A DNA stretch of 33,782 nucleotides from Leucobacter sp. Ag1. GTDB taxonomy: Bacteria; Actinomycetota; Actinomycetes; Actinomycetales; Microbacteriaceae. The translations under genes were made by a program, and so were the position numbers. The stretch covers positions 1 to 33,782 of the forward strand of contig NZ_LAYO01000074.1 in NCBI RefSeq assembly GCF_000980875.1. Reading direction: 5' to 3'. Of the stretch, positions 23,589 to 30,955 are shown in pieces; the first letter of the stretch is position 1, and every line of letters starts with the position of its first letter. The notes under the pieces are model-generated. The model did no database searches. It had not been told where the DNA came from and saw only the letters and a list, made by a program, of their open reading frames with translations.

Positions 23589-23631
23589 CTCCCGCAGCCG
23601 AGCTCGTGGGAATGGTCTGCGACTGCGGGAG
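23589..23631. promoter_or_regulatory. Inverted repeat between divergent modA and moeZ-like genes
   Basis: CTCCCGCAG (23589-23597) pairs perfectly with CTGCGGGAG (23623-23631), 25 bases apart; CAA/TTG flanks add near-matches. It is central in the 173-bp divergent gap, so one regulator could control both Mo uptake and Moco synthesis. It does not resemble the known ModE consensus. Confidence 0.45.
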
Positions 23632-23700
23632 TTTGTCTGCTCTCTGCTGTATCGACGCTCCCGGCCTCGCCTGCTGGGGCCGGCTCCCTAGCCTGAGGAC

Positions 23701-24789
23701 ATGCCGGTCGATCCGCTCTCGCCGATTTTTCAGAGGCAGCGCGTCCTCGCGGGGTTTGGCGTGTCCGCTCAGGAGCGCCTGACGAGAGCGCATGTGCTCG
23801 TGATCGGCGCGGGCGGCTTGGCGAGCACCCTGTTGCCAGTCCTTGCTGCTGCCGGCGTCGGCAGGCTCACGATCGTCGATGACGACACTGTTGCCGAATC
23901 CAATCTGCACCGGCAGACGATGCACACACCGGGTGATGTCGGCCGTGGCAAAGCTGCCTCGGCCACCACGAGGCTCGCGGCGCTTGCTCCTGATGCTGAG
24001 GTGCGCGCCGTCGATGGGCGTTTCGATGCTGTGACAGCTGAGGATCTGCTGCACGGTGTGGACGTACTCGTCGATGCCAGCGACAACCCCGCGGCAGTTC
24101 TAGTAGCAGACCGTGCTGCCGCTGAACGCGGCATCCCGCTGGTGTGGGGATCGGCGCTGGGCTACGCCGGTCAGGCCGGGGTGGCGTGGGATGCCAAGGG
24201 CACCGACTATCGCGACTTGTTCCCGCACGGTTCCGACTCCGACGTAGATACCTGCGATGTGTTCGGCGTGCTGCCGAGCGTCTGCGCCGTCATCGGGGCC
24301 CTCATGGCGACCGAGACGCTCAAAGTCCTCACCGGCATCGGAGACCCGTTGATCGGTCGGGTCGCTGCGTACGACGCCCGCACCGGCCGCACCCGCGAGA
24401 TCGTCTACCGGCGTGACGAGTCCACCCGCGCCGCAGTGCAGACCGCGACGCCCGCTCAACAGCCCTCGGATCAGAATGATGTCTCCCCCGAAGAACTGCG
24501 CGACCTGCTCATGACGTCCGAACCGCCGCTGCTCGTCGATGTGCGAGAACCGTGGGAAGCCGAGATCGCATCGATCCCGGGAAGCATGCTGATCCCCCTG
24601 GGCGAGCTTGCCAGTCGGACACGAGAATTCAGCACCGGCAATCCGGTCGTGCTCTACTGTCACCGCGGCGGACGCTCGCGTCAGGCGCTCGATCTGCTCC
24701 TCGGGCTCGGGGTCTCAGATGTGCGGCATCTCGCCGGAGGAGTCGACGCCTGGGCTGTCCGCGTAGATCCCACGGCGAGCAGGTATTGA
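23701..24789 (+). CDS. moeZ: ThiF/MoeB-type adenylyltransferase fused to rhodanese (MoeZ-like)
   Basis: This E1-like enzyme adenylates the C-terminal Gly-Gly of MoaD-type sulfur carriers, and its rhodanese domain donates sulfur. The ATP site reads VLVIGAGGLASTLLPVLAAA with the partner loop DDDTVAESNLHRQTM. The rhodanese part (about 265-362) has LLVDVREPWE and the active-site loop LYCHRGGRSRQA. The CxxC zinc pairs of E. coli MoeB are not visible; instead a single stretch TCDVFGVLPSVC lies at the usual place. The length of 362 residues is slightly below the usual 390. It heads the rightward Moco operon and should act on MoaD at 28853. Confidence 0.87.
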   Translation: MPVDPLSPIFQRQRVLAGFGVSAQERLTRAHVLVIGAGGLASTLLPVLAAAGVGRLTIVDDDTVAESNLHRQTMHTPGDVGRGKAASATTRLAALAPDAEVRAVDGRFDAVTAEDLLHGVDVLVDASDNPAAVLVADRAAAERGIPLVWGSALGYAGQAGVAWDAKGTDYRDLFPHGSDSDVDTCDVFGVLPSVCAVIGALMATETLKVLTGIGDPLIGRVAAYDARTGRTREIVYRRDESTRAAVQTATPAQQPSDQNDVSPEELRDLLMTSEPPLLVDVREPWEAEIASIPGSMLIPLGELASRTREFSTGNPVVLYCHRGGRSRQALDLLLGLGVSDVRHLAGGVDAWAVRVDPTASRY

Positions 24790-24790
24790 C

Positions 24791-25981
24791 ATGCTCCGCA
24801 CACCGGTCGCAGCACACACAGCCCGAGTCCGCGCACTCCTGTGCGCCGTGAGCCAGCGAACCGTCGAGCAGGTCGCCCTGTCTCGCGCACTGGATCGGGT
24901 GCTCGCCCACCCCATACGGACTCCGATAGCTCTGCCCCCGTTCCGGAACTCGCAGATGGACGGCTTCGCCGTCCGTGTGACCGACCTTGCGCGGACACCA
25001 CGCAGTCTGCCGCTGCGAGGTGAGATCCGCGCCAGCCCCGGAACACCTGCGCCGCTTGACCCTGGCCATGCTGTCCGGGTCATGACCGGTGCGCCGATCC
25101 CGGACGATGCCGACGCGGTCGTCCCTGTCGAACACGCCACCGTCCACGACACGAAAGTGACGTTCACGCGGAAACCGGACGCCGGAGAGTTCGTACGAGA
25201 AGCCGGCTCTGATCTCGCCGCCGGTGAGCCTCTGCTGCCTTCCGGCCTCCGGCTCGCTCCCCGCCACCTCGCGGCACTCGCGGCCGCCGGAGTGGACTCC
25301 GTCCCCGTTCGCTCGCAAGTACGTGTCGCGGTGATCTCGACCGGAAGCGAACTGGCCGCACCCGGTGAACCTCTGGCTCCCGGCCAGATCTACGACGCCA
25401 ACGGCCCCGCCCTCGCCGCAGCGGTGCGGTCCGCTGGCGCCTTCCTGGCCGATGAGCATCGTGTCGTCGACGACACGGCCGCGTTCGCGCGCGCCCTCGA
25501 CGCCTCGTGCGCGGCGGGAGCCGAGATCGTGCTCACCAGCGGAGGCATCTCGGCAGGCGACTACGAAGTTGTGAGGGAGCTTCTGGAGCCGCTTGGGGCA
25601 CACGTCGATACCCTTGCAATGCAGCCCGGAGGCCCGCAGGCCACCGCCCTCTACAAAGACGTTCCTGTGGTGTGCTTCCCCGGCAACCCCGTGTCCGCGC
25701 AGCTGTCATTCATGCTCTTCATCGAGCCGATCCTCCGTGAGGCAGCGGGCCTACCTGCACGCCAACCCGAGCCACGGACCCTGGCCGAACCTCTCACCTC
25801 TGTCGCCGACAAACGACAGTTCCGCCGCGGCGTGGCGTTGCCTGGGGGCCGGGTCGCACCGCTGGGCGGACCCTCCTCGCACCTTGTCGCCGCCATGGCG
25901 GCATCCGACGTGCTCATCGATGTCCCGATCGATGCCGTCATCCTCGACGTCGGGACACGCGTGGAGACCTGGAATCTATGA
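24791..25981 (+). CDS. moeA: Molybdopterin molybdotransferase
   Basis: MoeA inserts molybdate into adenylated molybdopterin. The sequence has the family blocks LPPFRNSQMDGFAV, VRVMTGAPIPDDADAVVPVE, VAVISTGSELAAPGEPL, GQIYDANGPALAAAV, VLTSGGISAGDYEVV, VDTLAMQPGGPQ and CFPGNPVSAQLSF, in the right order, plus the C-terminal beta domain. The length of 396 residues is normal. It begins 1 bp after the upstream stop and its own stop overlaps moaCB (ATGA), so the operon is tightly coupled. Confidence 0.95.
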   Translation: MLRTPVAAHTARVRALLCAVSQRTVEQVALSRALDRVLAHPIRTPIALPPFRNSQMDGFAVRVTDLARTPRSLPLRGEIRASPGTPAPLDPGHAVRVMTGAPIPDDADAVVPVEHATVHDTKVTFTRKPDAGEFVREAGSDLAAGEPLLPSGLRLAPRHLAALAAAGVDSVPVRSQVRVAVISTGSELAAPGEPLAPGQIYDANGPALAAAVRSAGAFLADEHRVVDDTAAFARALDASCAAGAEIVLTSGGISAGDYEVVRELLEPLGAHVDTLAMQPGGPQATALYKDVPVVCFPGNPVSAQLSFMLFIEPILREAAGLPARQPEPRTLAEPLTSVADKRQFRRGVALPGGRVAPLGGPSSHLVAAMAASDVLIDVPIDAVILDVGTRVETWNL

Positions 25982-26934
25982 ACGAACTGCCGCACCTCGA
26001 CGATCAGGGCCGGTCGCGGATGATCGACATCGGCGGGAAGGCGATCACTCGTCGCACGGCGATCGCGGCCGGCCGTCTCGACACGACACCGGCAGTGGTG
26101 GAGCTGCTCGCCACCAACCAGCTACGCAAAGCTGACGCGCTCCCGACAGCGCGGATCGCGGGTATCCAGGGCGCTAAGCGCACCAGCGAGCTCGTGCCCC
26201 TCGCGCACACGCTGCCCCTGGAGTCTGTCACCGTCGATTTCGAGCTCAGCACCTCATCGGTGGAGATTCGGGCCGCGGTCGCAGCTACGGCGAAGACCGG
26301 CGCCGAGATGGAAGCCCTCACCGCTGTCGCCGTCGCTGGTCTCGCTCTGCACGACATGGTCAAGTCCGTTGATCCGGCCGCGGTGCTCGGAGACATCCGC
26401 CTCATCGAGAAGACCGGGGGCAAGCGCGGGCACTGGGTTGCAGACGCGCCTGGGCCCGCAGAGCGCGGACGCGCGGTCGTGGTCGTGTCCTCCACGAGCA
26501 CCGCAGCCGGATCGGGCGATGACCTCACCGGGCCGGCGATCGCAGGCTGGCTTCGCGACCGCGGATATCAGGCAGACGAACCCGTGGTCGTCGCTGACGC
26601 GGATATCCATCGGGCGCTCACGGATGCTCTCACCCGTGAGCCGGTGTTAATCATCACGACCGGCGGCACCGGTGTGCATCCCGAGGACCGTACGCCCGAG
26701 GCGACGAGCGCGGTGATCCAGAGAGCACTTCCCGGCGTCGCCGAGGCCATCCGGGCGGCGGGCCGTGCGACGACTCCGACAGCCTCGCTCAGCAGAGCGC
26801 TTGCGGGGATCGCTGGACGCACGATCGTCATCAATCTGCCCGGATCGCCACGCGGCGTACAAGACGGCCTCCTCGCGCTGGAACCGCTCCTGCCGCACCT
26901 GCACGATCAGCTAGCCGGTGGCGGACATGCCTGA
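25978..26934 (+). CDS. moaCB: Fused MoaC-MoaB/MogA Moco biosynthesis protein
   Basis: Residues 1 to about 157 are MoaC, the cyclic pyranopterin monophosphate synthase step after MoaA: SRMIDIGGKAITRRTAIAAG, GIQGAKRTSELVPLAHTLPL, and TGAEMEALTAVAVAGLALHD with MVKSVD. Residues about 163-318 are MoaB/MogA, which adenylates molybdopterin: VVVVSSTSTAAGSGDDLTGP, LIITTGGTGVHPEDRTPEAT and TIVINLPGSPRGVQDGL. Fusing an early and a late step is known in actinobacteria. It overlaps moeA (start) and moaE (end). Confidence 0.92.
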   Translation: MNELPHLDDQGRSRMIDIGGKAITRRTAIAAGRLDTTPAVVELLATNQLRKADALPTARIAGIQGAKRTSELVPLAHTLPLESVTVDFELSTSSVEIRAAVAATAKTGAEMEALTAVAVAGLALHDMVKSVDPAAVLGDIRLIEKTGGKRGHWVADAPGPAERGRAVVVVSSTSTAAGSGDDLTGPAIAGWLRDRGYQADEPVVVADADIHRALTDALTREPVLIITTGGTGVHPEDRTPEATSAVIQRALPGVAEAIRAAGRATTPTASLSRALAGIAGRTIVINLPGSPRGVQDGLLALEPLLPHLHDQLAGGGHA

Positions 26935-27340
26935 GCCGATCGGTTCCGTCACCACTGCGCCACTGGACAAGACGTGTCTGGAAACACGGATACGCAGCAG
27001 GAAGAACGGGGCGGTGGTCACCTTCGAAGGCATCGTGCGCGACCATGACCACGGAGAGGATGTCGGGTCTCTCGACTACGAGGCGCACCCCGACGCAGAA
27101 CGAGTGCTCATCGACGTGTGCGCGAGGGTCGCGCATGCCACGAACTGCGATGTCGTCGCCGCTCACCGCATTGGGCACCTCCAAGTCGGCGACGTCGCGC
27201 TGGTCGCGGTCGTCGCCGCTCCACACCGGGCGGAGGCCTTCGCCGTGTGCGGGAAGCTCGTCGACGCGATCAAGGCGGAGGTTCCGATCTGGAAGCACCA
27301 GCACTTCATCGACGGCAGATCGGAGTGGGTGGGGTTGTAG
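26918..27340 (+). CDS. moaE: Molybdopterin synthase large subunit
   Basis: MoaE with MoaD converts cyclic pyranopterin into molybdopterin. Conserved elements are NGAVVTFEGIVRDHDHG, LDYEAHPDAERVLIDV, AHRIGHLQVGDVALVAVVAA, HRAEAFAVCGKLVDAIKAEV and PIWKHQHFIDGRSEWV, which carries the active-site Lys and the closing Trp. The length of 140 residues is normal. The start is GTG 26918 or ATG 26927, both inside the end of moaCB. Confidence 0.95.
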   Translation: MADMPEPIGSVTTAPLDKTCLETRIRSRKNGAVVTFEGIVRDHDHGEDVGSLDYEAHPDAERVLIDVCARVAHATNCDVVAAHRIGHLQVGDVALVAVVAAPHRAEAFAVCGKLVDAIKAEVPIWKHQHFIDGRSEWVGL

Positions 27341-27377
27341 ATACACCGCACGGCATAACGCATCCGCCGGTTTCCTC

Positions 27378-27413
27378 TGCGTCCTTCGTCGCAGTCGCGG
27401 CCGAACGGACGCA
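27378..27413. promoter_or_regulatory. Inverted repeat upstream of the small-ORF/redoxin cassette
   Basis: TGCGTCC (27378-27384) pairs perfectly with GGACGCA (27407-27413) over 22 bases. It lies between moaE and the 38-aa ORF, and could be a weak terminator for the Moco operon or an operator for the cassette. Confidence 0.35.
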
Positions 27414-27471
27414 AGAAGCACCCGGGAGCGGGACGCTGAAGACGCAATCGCCGAGGAAAAGAGGCAGTCAG

Positions 27472-27588
27472 ATGACCGGCATTGAGATTGAACCAGACAA
27501 CTTCCGTGGCAAGGGACTGCCTCCGTCAGAACTCGTCCGCGTTGTAGCCGCCGATGCGTTCACTCAGACCGTTCGTGCGAGCCTCTGA
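27472..27588 (+). CDS. 38-residue ORF coupled to the redoxin gene
   Basis: I do not recognise this peptide. It starts MTGIEIEPDNFRGKG and ends in a helix-like PPSELVRVVAADAFTQTVRA plus SL; no Cys, no membrane segment. Translation is supported in two ways. A GAGG site lies 7 bases before the ATG. Its TGA also overlaps the redoxin ATG (TGATG), and the redoxin gene has no ribosome site of its own, so ribosomes would have to arrive from here. It may be a small partner protein or a leader peptide. Confidence 0.5.
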   Translation: MTGIEIEPDNFRGKGLPPSELVRVVAADAFTQTVRASL

Positions 27589-28091
27589 TGTCGTTGCTGC
27601 GTGGTGGTGATGCGTTCCCCGCCCTTGAACTGGTCGAGGTGGGAGGCGCACGCCGAACGATCCCTGCCGGATTCGCCGGGCAGTACGGCGTGGTGCTCTT
27701 CTCTCGCGGGGCAGGCTGCCGGTCCTGCGTGGAGCAGCTGCGTGCGTTCCAGCGCGGCCTACGGCGCCTGTCCGCCGCGGATATCGCCGTCGTCGCGCTG
27801 ACTGCGGACGAGGAGCCAATGATCGCGGAGCTTGTGTCGCGCTATGGCCTGACCTTTCCGATCGGACACAGCACCGATGTGGGGCAGATCGCCGCCGCGA
27901 CCGGAGCGTTCGTCACCATGGACCCGCCCCAGCTGCAGACAACCGGATTCGTGCTGGATCCCGAGGGGAAGGTCGTGATCAGCGTGTACTCCTGTGGAAC
28001 GTTAGGACAGCTCCTTCCCGACGACGTCCTCGAACTCGTCCGGGAGTTGCCCCAGCATGCGGATGCGACTCGGCAAGAGGCGGAGAGATGA
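27588..28091 (+). CDS. Peroxiredoxin/AhpC-TSA-like redoxin
   Basis: The 167-residue thioredoxin-fold protein has a strand-loop VVLFSRGAGCRSCVEQLRAF with a CxxC-type pair at Cys 44 and Cys 47, then IAVVALTADEEPM and LTFPIGHSTDVGQIAAATGA. It ends with GFVLDPEGKVVISVYSCGTL, which holds a third Cys. This fits AhpC-TSA-like redoxins of the peroxide or thiol-exchange type. The start overlaps the 38-aa ORF and the stop overlaps the 41-aa ORF. Sitting between Moco genes, it may keep a molybdoenzyme or sulfur carrier reduced; that is inference. Confidence 0.78.
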   Translation: MSLLRGGDAFPALELVEVGGARRTIPAGFAGQYGVVLFSRGAGCRSCVEQLRAFQRGLRRLSAADIAVVALTADEEPMIAELVSRYGLTFPIGHSTDVGQIAAATGAFVTMDPPQLQTTGFVLDPEGKVVISVYSCGTLGQLLPDDVLELVRELPQHADATRQEAER

Positions 28092-28213
28092 AAACGATCG
28101 ATGGCGTCTCGAGAGCGCGGACGCAGCCCACAGTGAGCGCCGACGGCAAGGATGAGCGTGGCCAGAACGGCATGCTAGAGCGCCCCCTCTTGACCATTCC
28201 GCGGGAGGACTGA
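28088..28213 (+). CDS. 41-residue ORF between redoxin and kinase-like genes
   Basis: The ORF starts at ATG 28088, overlapping the redoxin stop (ATGA), with AAGAGG 7 bases upstream. The peptide begins MKTIDGVSRARTQPTVSADG and ends LERPLLTIPRED. It is hydrophilic, basic at the start and acidic at the end, without Cys. The ribosome site GGGAGG of the next gene lies inside its last codons. Coupling on both sides suggests it is translated; the function is unknown. Confidence 0.45.
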   Translation: MKTIDGVSRARTQPTVSADGKDERGQNGMLERPLLTIPRED

Positions 28214-28215
28214 CG

Positions 28216-28728
28216 ATGGCCACGTCTCCCCATACCTCAGGTACCGCTGGGACAGCTGTCTGGGATGGGCTCGCTCAGGAGGTGCTTCACAGAAACCCAC
28301 GCGGCCGAATACTCGTCGCCATCGACGGCGTGGACGCTGCAGCCCGCACGCACTTCGCCAACACGCTAGCGGCAGCGCTGCGCACAGTGGGACGTAACGC
28401 GACTCGTCTCACCGCAGCACCGTTCACGGACGACGATACGGTCCGAACCATACTGCGCATGTTCCGCCTCAACGGACCTGAGAGCGGGTTCGCTGACGCG
28501 TCTGAGCACACGGTGCTGATTGTCGACGGTTGGTCGCTGCTGCGCTCCAGTCTGCGTTCGGCGTGGCACTTCACCGTCTTCCTCGACGGCGGTGGGCCGG
28601 CACATCCAGACACCCGTGAACGGCATCTGCGCTACATGCGCGAGGACACTCCACGCGAAGCGTCCGATGCCGTGTACGACGTGAGCGACGGCATGCATCC
28701 CCAGCGCTTGTACTTCGACTCCTGCTGA
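28216..28728 (+). CDS. Uridine-kinase-like P-loop protein with degenerate Walker A
   Basis: The protein resembles small P-loop kinases of the uridine kinase type: RILVAIDGVDAAARTHFANT at 31-50, and later HTVLIVDGWSLLRSSLRSAW and HFTVFLDGG. In functional relatives the loop reads GVDGxGKT; here G38-VDAAA-R44-T45 lacks the last Gly and has Arg for the essential Lys. ATP binding is therefore doubtful and it may be a pseudokinase or a decaying gene. At 170 residues it is shorter than the usual 190-210. A GGGAGG site precedes the ATG. It ends the cassette and is convergent with moaD. Confidence 0.65.
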   Translation: MATSPHTSGTAGTAVWDGLAQEVLHRNPRGRILVAIDGVDAAARTHFANTLAAALRTVGRNATRLTAAPFTDDDTVRTILRMFRLNGPESGFADASEHTVLIVDGWSLLRSSLRSAWHFTVFLDGGGPAHPDTRERHLRYMREDTPREASDAVYDVSDGMHPQRLYFDSC

Positions 28729-28754
28729 CATAGAGAGCTGGGCAAGGCGGCGCG

Positions 28755-28773
28755 ATCTTCTCACGCAGAAGAT
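28755..28773. terminator. Hairpin between kinase-like gene and moaD
   Basis: ATCTTCT (28755-28761) and AGAAGAT (28767-28773) pair perfectly around CACGC. It lies in the 124-bp convergent gap; a second small hairpin, CCGCG-ATA-CGCGG, is at 28798-28810. Either may end transcription. Confidence 0.5.
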
Positions 28774-28852
28774 GACGGCGCACGAGACGGATGCAGCCCG
28801 CGATACGCGGAAGCGTCGCTGTGGATCGAGCCTCAGCCGTTCACCGTATCGC

Positions 28853-29089
28853 TCAGCCGCCGGAGAACGGGGGCAGCACGTCAATCTGCGCGGAGATAGG
28901 CCGTGCGGGATCGCGTGAGGCGATGCCGTCGACGAGGAAAGTCCCCTTTACGATGACCGGTTCGAGTGCCGGGTGCGCTGAGAGGAGCGCGTCCTTCGCC
29001 TCTCCGAGAGACGTCGCCTCGACGTGTTCTTCTTCGCAGCCAGCCGCTTCAGCGGCGGCCGCGAAGTACCGGACGAGTATGCACGGCAT
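28853..29089 (-). CDS. moaD: Molybdopterin synthase sulfur carrier
   Basis: MoaD carries the thiocarboxylate sulfur used by MoaE. The ubiquitin-fold protein opens MPCILVRYFAAAAEAAGCEE and ends DVLPPFSGG, with the required terminal Gly-Gly. Its 78 residues are normal. I start it at ATG 29089, two bases after the moaA stop, with GGAGG 7 bases upstream; the frame stays open to 29377 inside moaA. It should be activated by the MoeZ-like protein. Confidence 0.92.
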   Translation of the reverse strand: MPCILVRYFAAAAEAAGCEEEHVEATSLGEAKDALLSAHPALEPVIVKGTFLVDGIASRDPARPISAQIDVLPPFSGG

Positions 29090-29091
29090 CG

Positions 29092-30156
29092 TCAGCCTCC
29101 GATCGCTCCCATAGAACGGGCCGGTCGACGGAAGCTCTTCTCGTCCATCCCGTGCCCAGCCTGTTTGTCCCACATCGTCGCCCGCCACGCATCGGCGATA
29201 GCGGCATCGTCTGCTCCGCTTCGCAGCATCGTGCGCAGGTCCGTCTCGTCGTCGCCAAACAGACACGAACGTACCGAGCCTTCGGCTGTCAGTCGGGTCC
29301 GATCGCACGCGTCGCAGAAGCTGCGCGTCACGGACCCGATAATGCCGACGGTGGCTGGGCCACCTTCGACGAGCCACTCCTCTGCGGGAGCGGACGGGTC
29401 TTCACGCCCGGCCGGGGTCAGCCGATATCGACCTCCGAGCACAGACAGAAGTTCTTCGGCGGAGACGAGGTGGTCTCTGCGCCAGGTCTGATCGGCATCA
29501 AGCGGCATCTGTTCGATGAACCGCAACCGCACGCCGTTGGCAAGCGCCCACGACAGCAGATGGGGAGCATCCGCGAGGGTCTCGCGCAGCGCCACCGCGT
29601 TGATCTTGATCGGGCTGAGCCCTGCGTGCTGTGCCGCCTCGATCCCCCTGAGCACGGCTGGTAGGCGATCGCGTCGGGTGACGGCGGCGAAATGCTCGCG
29701 GTCGATCGTGTCCAGCGACACGTTGATCCGCGTCAGTCCGGCCTCCACAAGCTGTAGCGCCTTGCGGTCGAGGCCGATCCCATTGGTTGTCATCGACACC
29801 GGCACGCCGGGCACGGCTGTGGTCGTCTGGCGCACGATCTCGACCAGATCAGGTCGAGTAAGCGGCTCGCCGCCGGTGAAGCGCACCTCGCGTACTCCCA
29901 GATCGTGGACGGCTATCGTGACCAGACGCGCGATCTCTTCCGGAGTCAGCAACTCCCCGCGAGGAACTATGGGCAGGCCTTCCGCCGGCATGCAGTATGT
30001 GCAACGCAGTGAGCAGGCGCTGGTGATCGATACGCGCAGGTCTCGCGCGATGCGCCCGAACCTGTCTATGAGAAGAGGTGTCTCGGGTCTGCCGGTCGTC
30101 GAGCGCGCGCGATTGCGAACGGTCGGCATGCCGAGCGCGACAGGAGACATGGTCAC
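29092..30156 (-). CDS. moaA: GTP 3',8-cyclase (radical SAM)
   Basis: MoaA with MoaC makes cyclic pyranopterin from GTP. The radical SAM cluster CSLRCTYC (Cys 48, 52, 55) is followed by [20 protein letters not shown] and [17 protein letters not shown]. The second 4Fe-4S site is in [20 protein letters not shown]. The protein ends in GAIGG, matching the conserved C-terminal Gly-Gly that reaches the active site. The length of 354 residues is normal. It is the first gene of a two-gene leftward operon with moaD, divergent from the molybdoenzyme at 30362. Confidence 0.97.
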   Translation of the reverse strand: MTMSPVALGMPTVRNRARSTTGRPETPLLIDRFGRIARDLRVSITSACSLRCTYCMPAEGLPIVPRGELLTPEEIARLVTIAVHDLGVREVRFTGGEPLTRPDLVEIVRQTTTAVPGVPVSMTTNGIGLDRKALQLVEAGLTRINVSLDTIDREHFAAVTRRDRLPAVLRGIEAAQHAGLSPIKINAVALRETLADAPHLLSWALANGVRLRFIEQMPLDADQTWRRDHLVSAEELLSVLGGRYRLTPAGREDPSAPAEEWLVEGGPATVGIIGSVTRSFCDACDRTRLTAEGSVRSCLFGDDETDLRTMLRSGADDAAIADAWRATMWDKQAGHGMDEKSFRRPARSMGAIGG

Positions 30157-30361
30157 AACTTCTTCTCGAGACTTCTGGGGAGTCGAGGTCGCCGGGTGAG
30201 GCGTCCTGCTCGACAGTGTGGTCGGCGCAATCGCCTGTTTTCGCCCCGGGGCTCATCACCTGCAGTCATGGGCAAGTTCCGCGCAGGACCAGGCGATCAG
30301 GGAGAGAGTTCCCGCAATATCGTCGGTTGTGTACAGCCAGACGACACGGAAGGGGCGATGT
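30157..30361. promoter_or_regulatory. Divergent promoter region of moaA and the molybdoenzyme
   Basis: The 205-bp gap contains an imperfect inverted repeat, CTCGAGACT near 30167 and AGTCGAG near 30180, close to the moaA start. I see no recognisable Moco riboswitch fold or ModE site. GGAAGGGG before 30362 is the ribosome site of the molybdoenzyme. Confidence 0.35.
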
Positions 30362-30955
30362 ATGTCGTTCACTACTCGCGGATTCGCGGGACGCCGACGT
30401 GGACCCGACGATCAGCTCCCTCCGGGACAGACACTGTTCGAGAACTGGCCGGTGCTCACAGCCGGTCCCACGCCCTATGTCGACACCGAGACATGGGATT
30501 TCGCCATCCTCGATGAGACCGGTACCGAGCATCACTGGAACTGGGAGCAGTTCCTGGCGCTCGGCGCCGAAGACATCACGGTCGACATCCACTGTGTCAC
30601 GCACTGGTCCAAGCTCGACATGGCCTGGCGCGGGGTGAGCCTGGACAAGCTGTTCGAGAACGTCGAGACATCCCATGACTACGTCATGGCGCACTCCTAC
30701 GGCGGATACACCACGAATGTGCCGCTCGAGGATCTCCTGGACGGCAAGGCCTGGATCGCGACCGAGGCCGAAGGCGCACCCCTCGACGCAGAACACGGTG
30801 GGCCGGCACGTCTTCTCATCCCGCATCTGTACTTCTGGAAGAGCGCGAAATGGGTCCGGGCATTGACGATGATGCCGACGAACGATCCTGGGTTCTGGGA
30901 GCAGAGCGGCTATCACATCTACGGTGATCCGTGGAAGGAAGAACGCTACTGGTGA
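30362..30955 (+). CDS. Sulfite-oxidase/MsrP-like molybdopterin oxidoreductase, cytosolic
   Basis: The 197-residue protein carries the sulfite-oxidase fold Moco domain. It opens TRGFAGRRRG and LPPGQTLFENWPVLTAG. The Mo-binding Cys is Cys 78 in DITVDIHCVTHWSKLDMAWR, the C-x-T-x-W pattern of MsrP/YedY and sulfite oxidases. HGGPARLLIPHLYFWKSAKW and GYHIYGDPWKEERYW close it. No Tat or other signal is present, so it should act in the cytosol, unlike E. coli MsrP. ATG 30362 follows GGAAGGGG; the longer frame from 30218 is unlikely. Downstream is a flavin reductase, probably its electron donor. The substrate is unknown; sulfoxides or N-oxides are candidates. Confidence 0.88.
   Translation: MSFTTRGFAGRRRGPDDQLPPGQTLFENWPVLTAGPTPYVDTETWDFAILDETGTEHHWNWEQFLALGAEDITVDIHCVTHWSKLDMAWRGVSLDKLFENVETSHDYVMAHSYGGYTTNVPLEDLLDGKAWIATEAEGAPLDAEHGGPARLLIPHLYFWKSAKWVRALTMMPTNDPGFWEQSGYHIYGDPWKEERYW

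Noticed and set aside
28853..29377. Longer 174-aa version of MoaD
   Set aside because: The upstream part is an out-of-frame reading of moaA; a GGAGG site and the MoaD N-terminus fix the start at 29089.
30218..30361. 48-residue N-terminal extension of the molybdoenzyme, possibly a signal peptide
   Set aside because: It has no Tat or Sec pattern; the GGAAGGGG site and the conserved TRGFAGRRR start favour ATG 30362.
30157..30361. Moco riboswitch before moaA or the molybdoenzyme
   Set aside because: The conserved Moco RNA elements could not be recognised; only a short imperfect inverted repeat is present.
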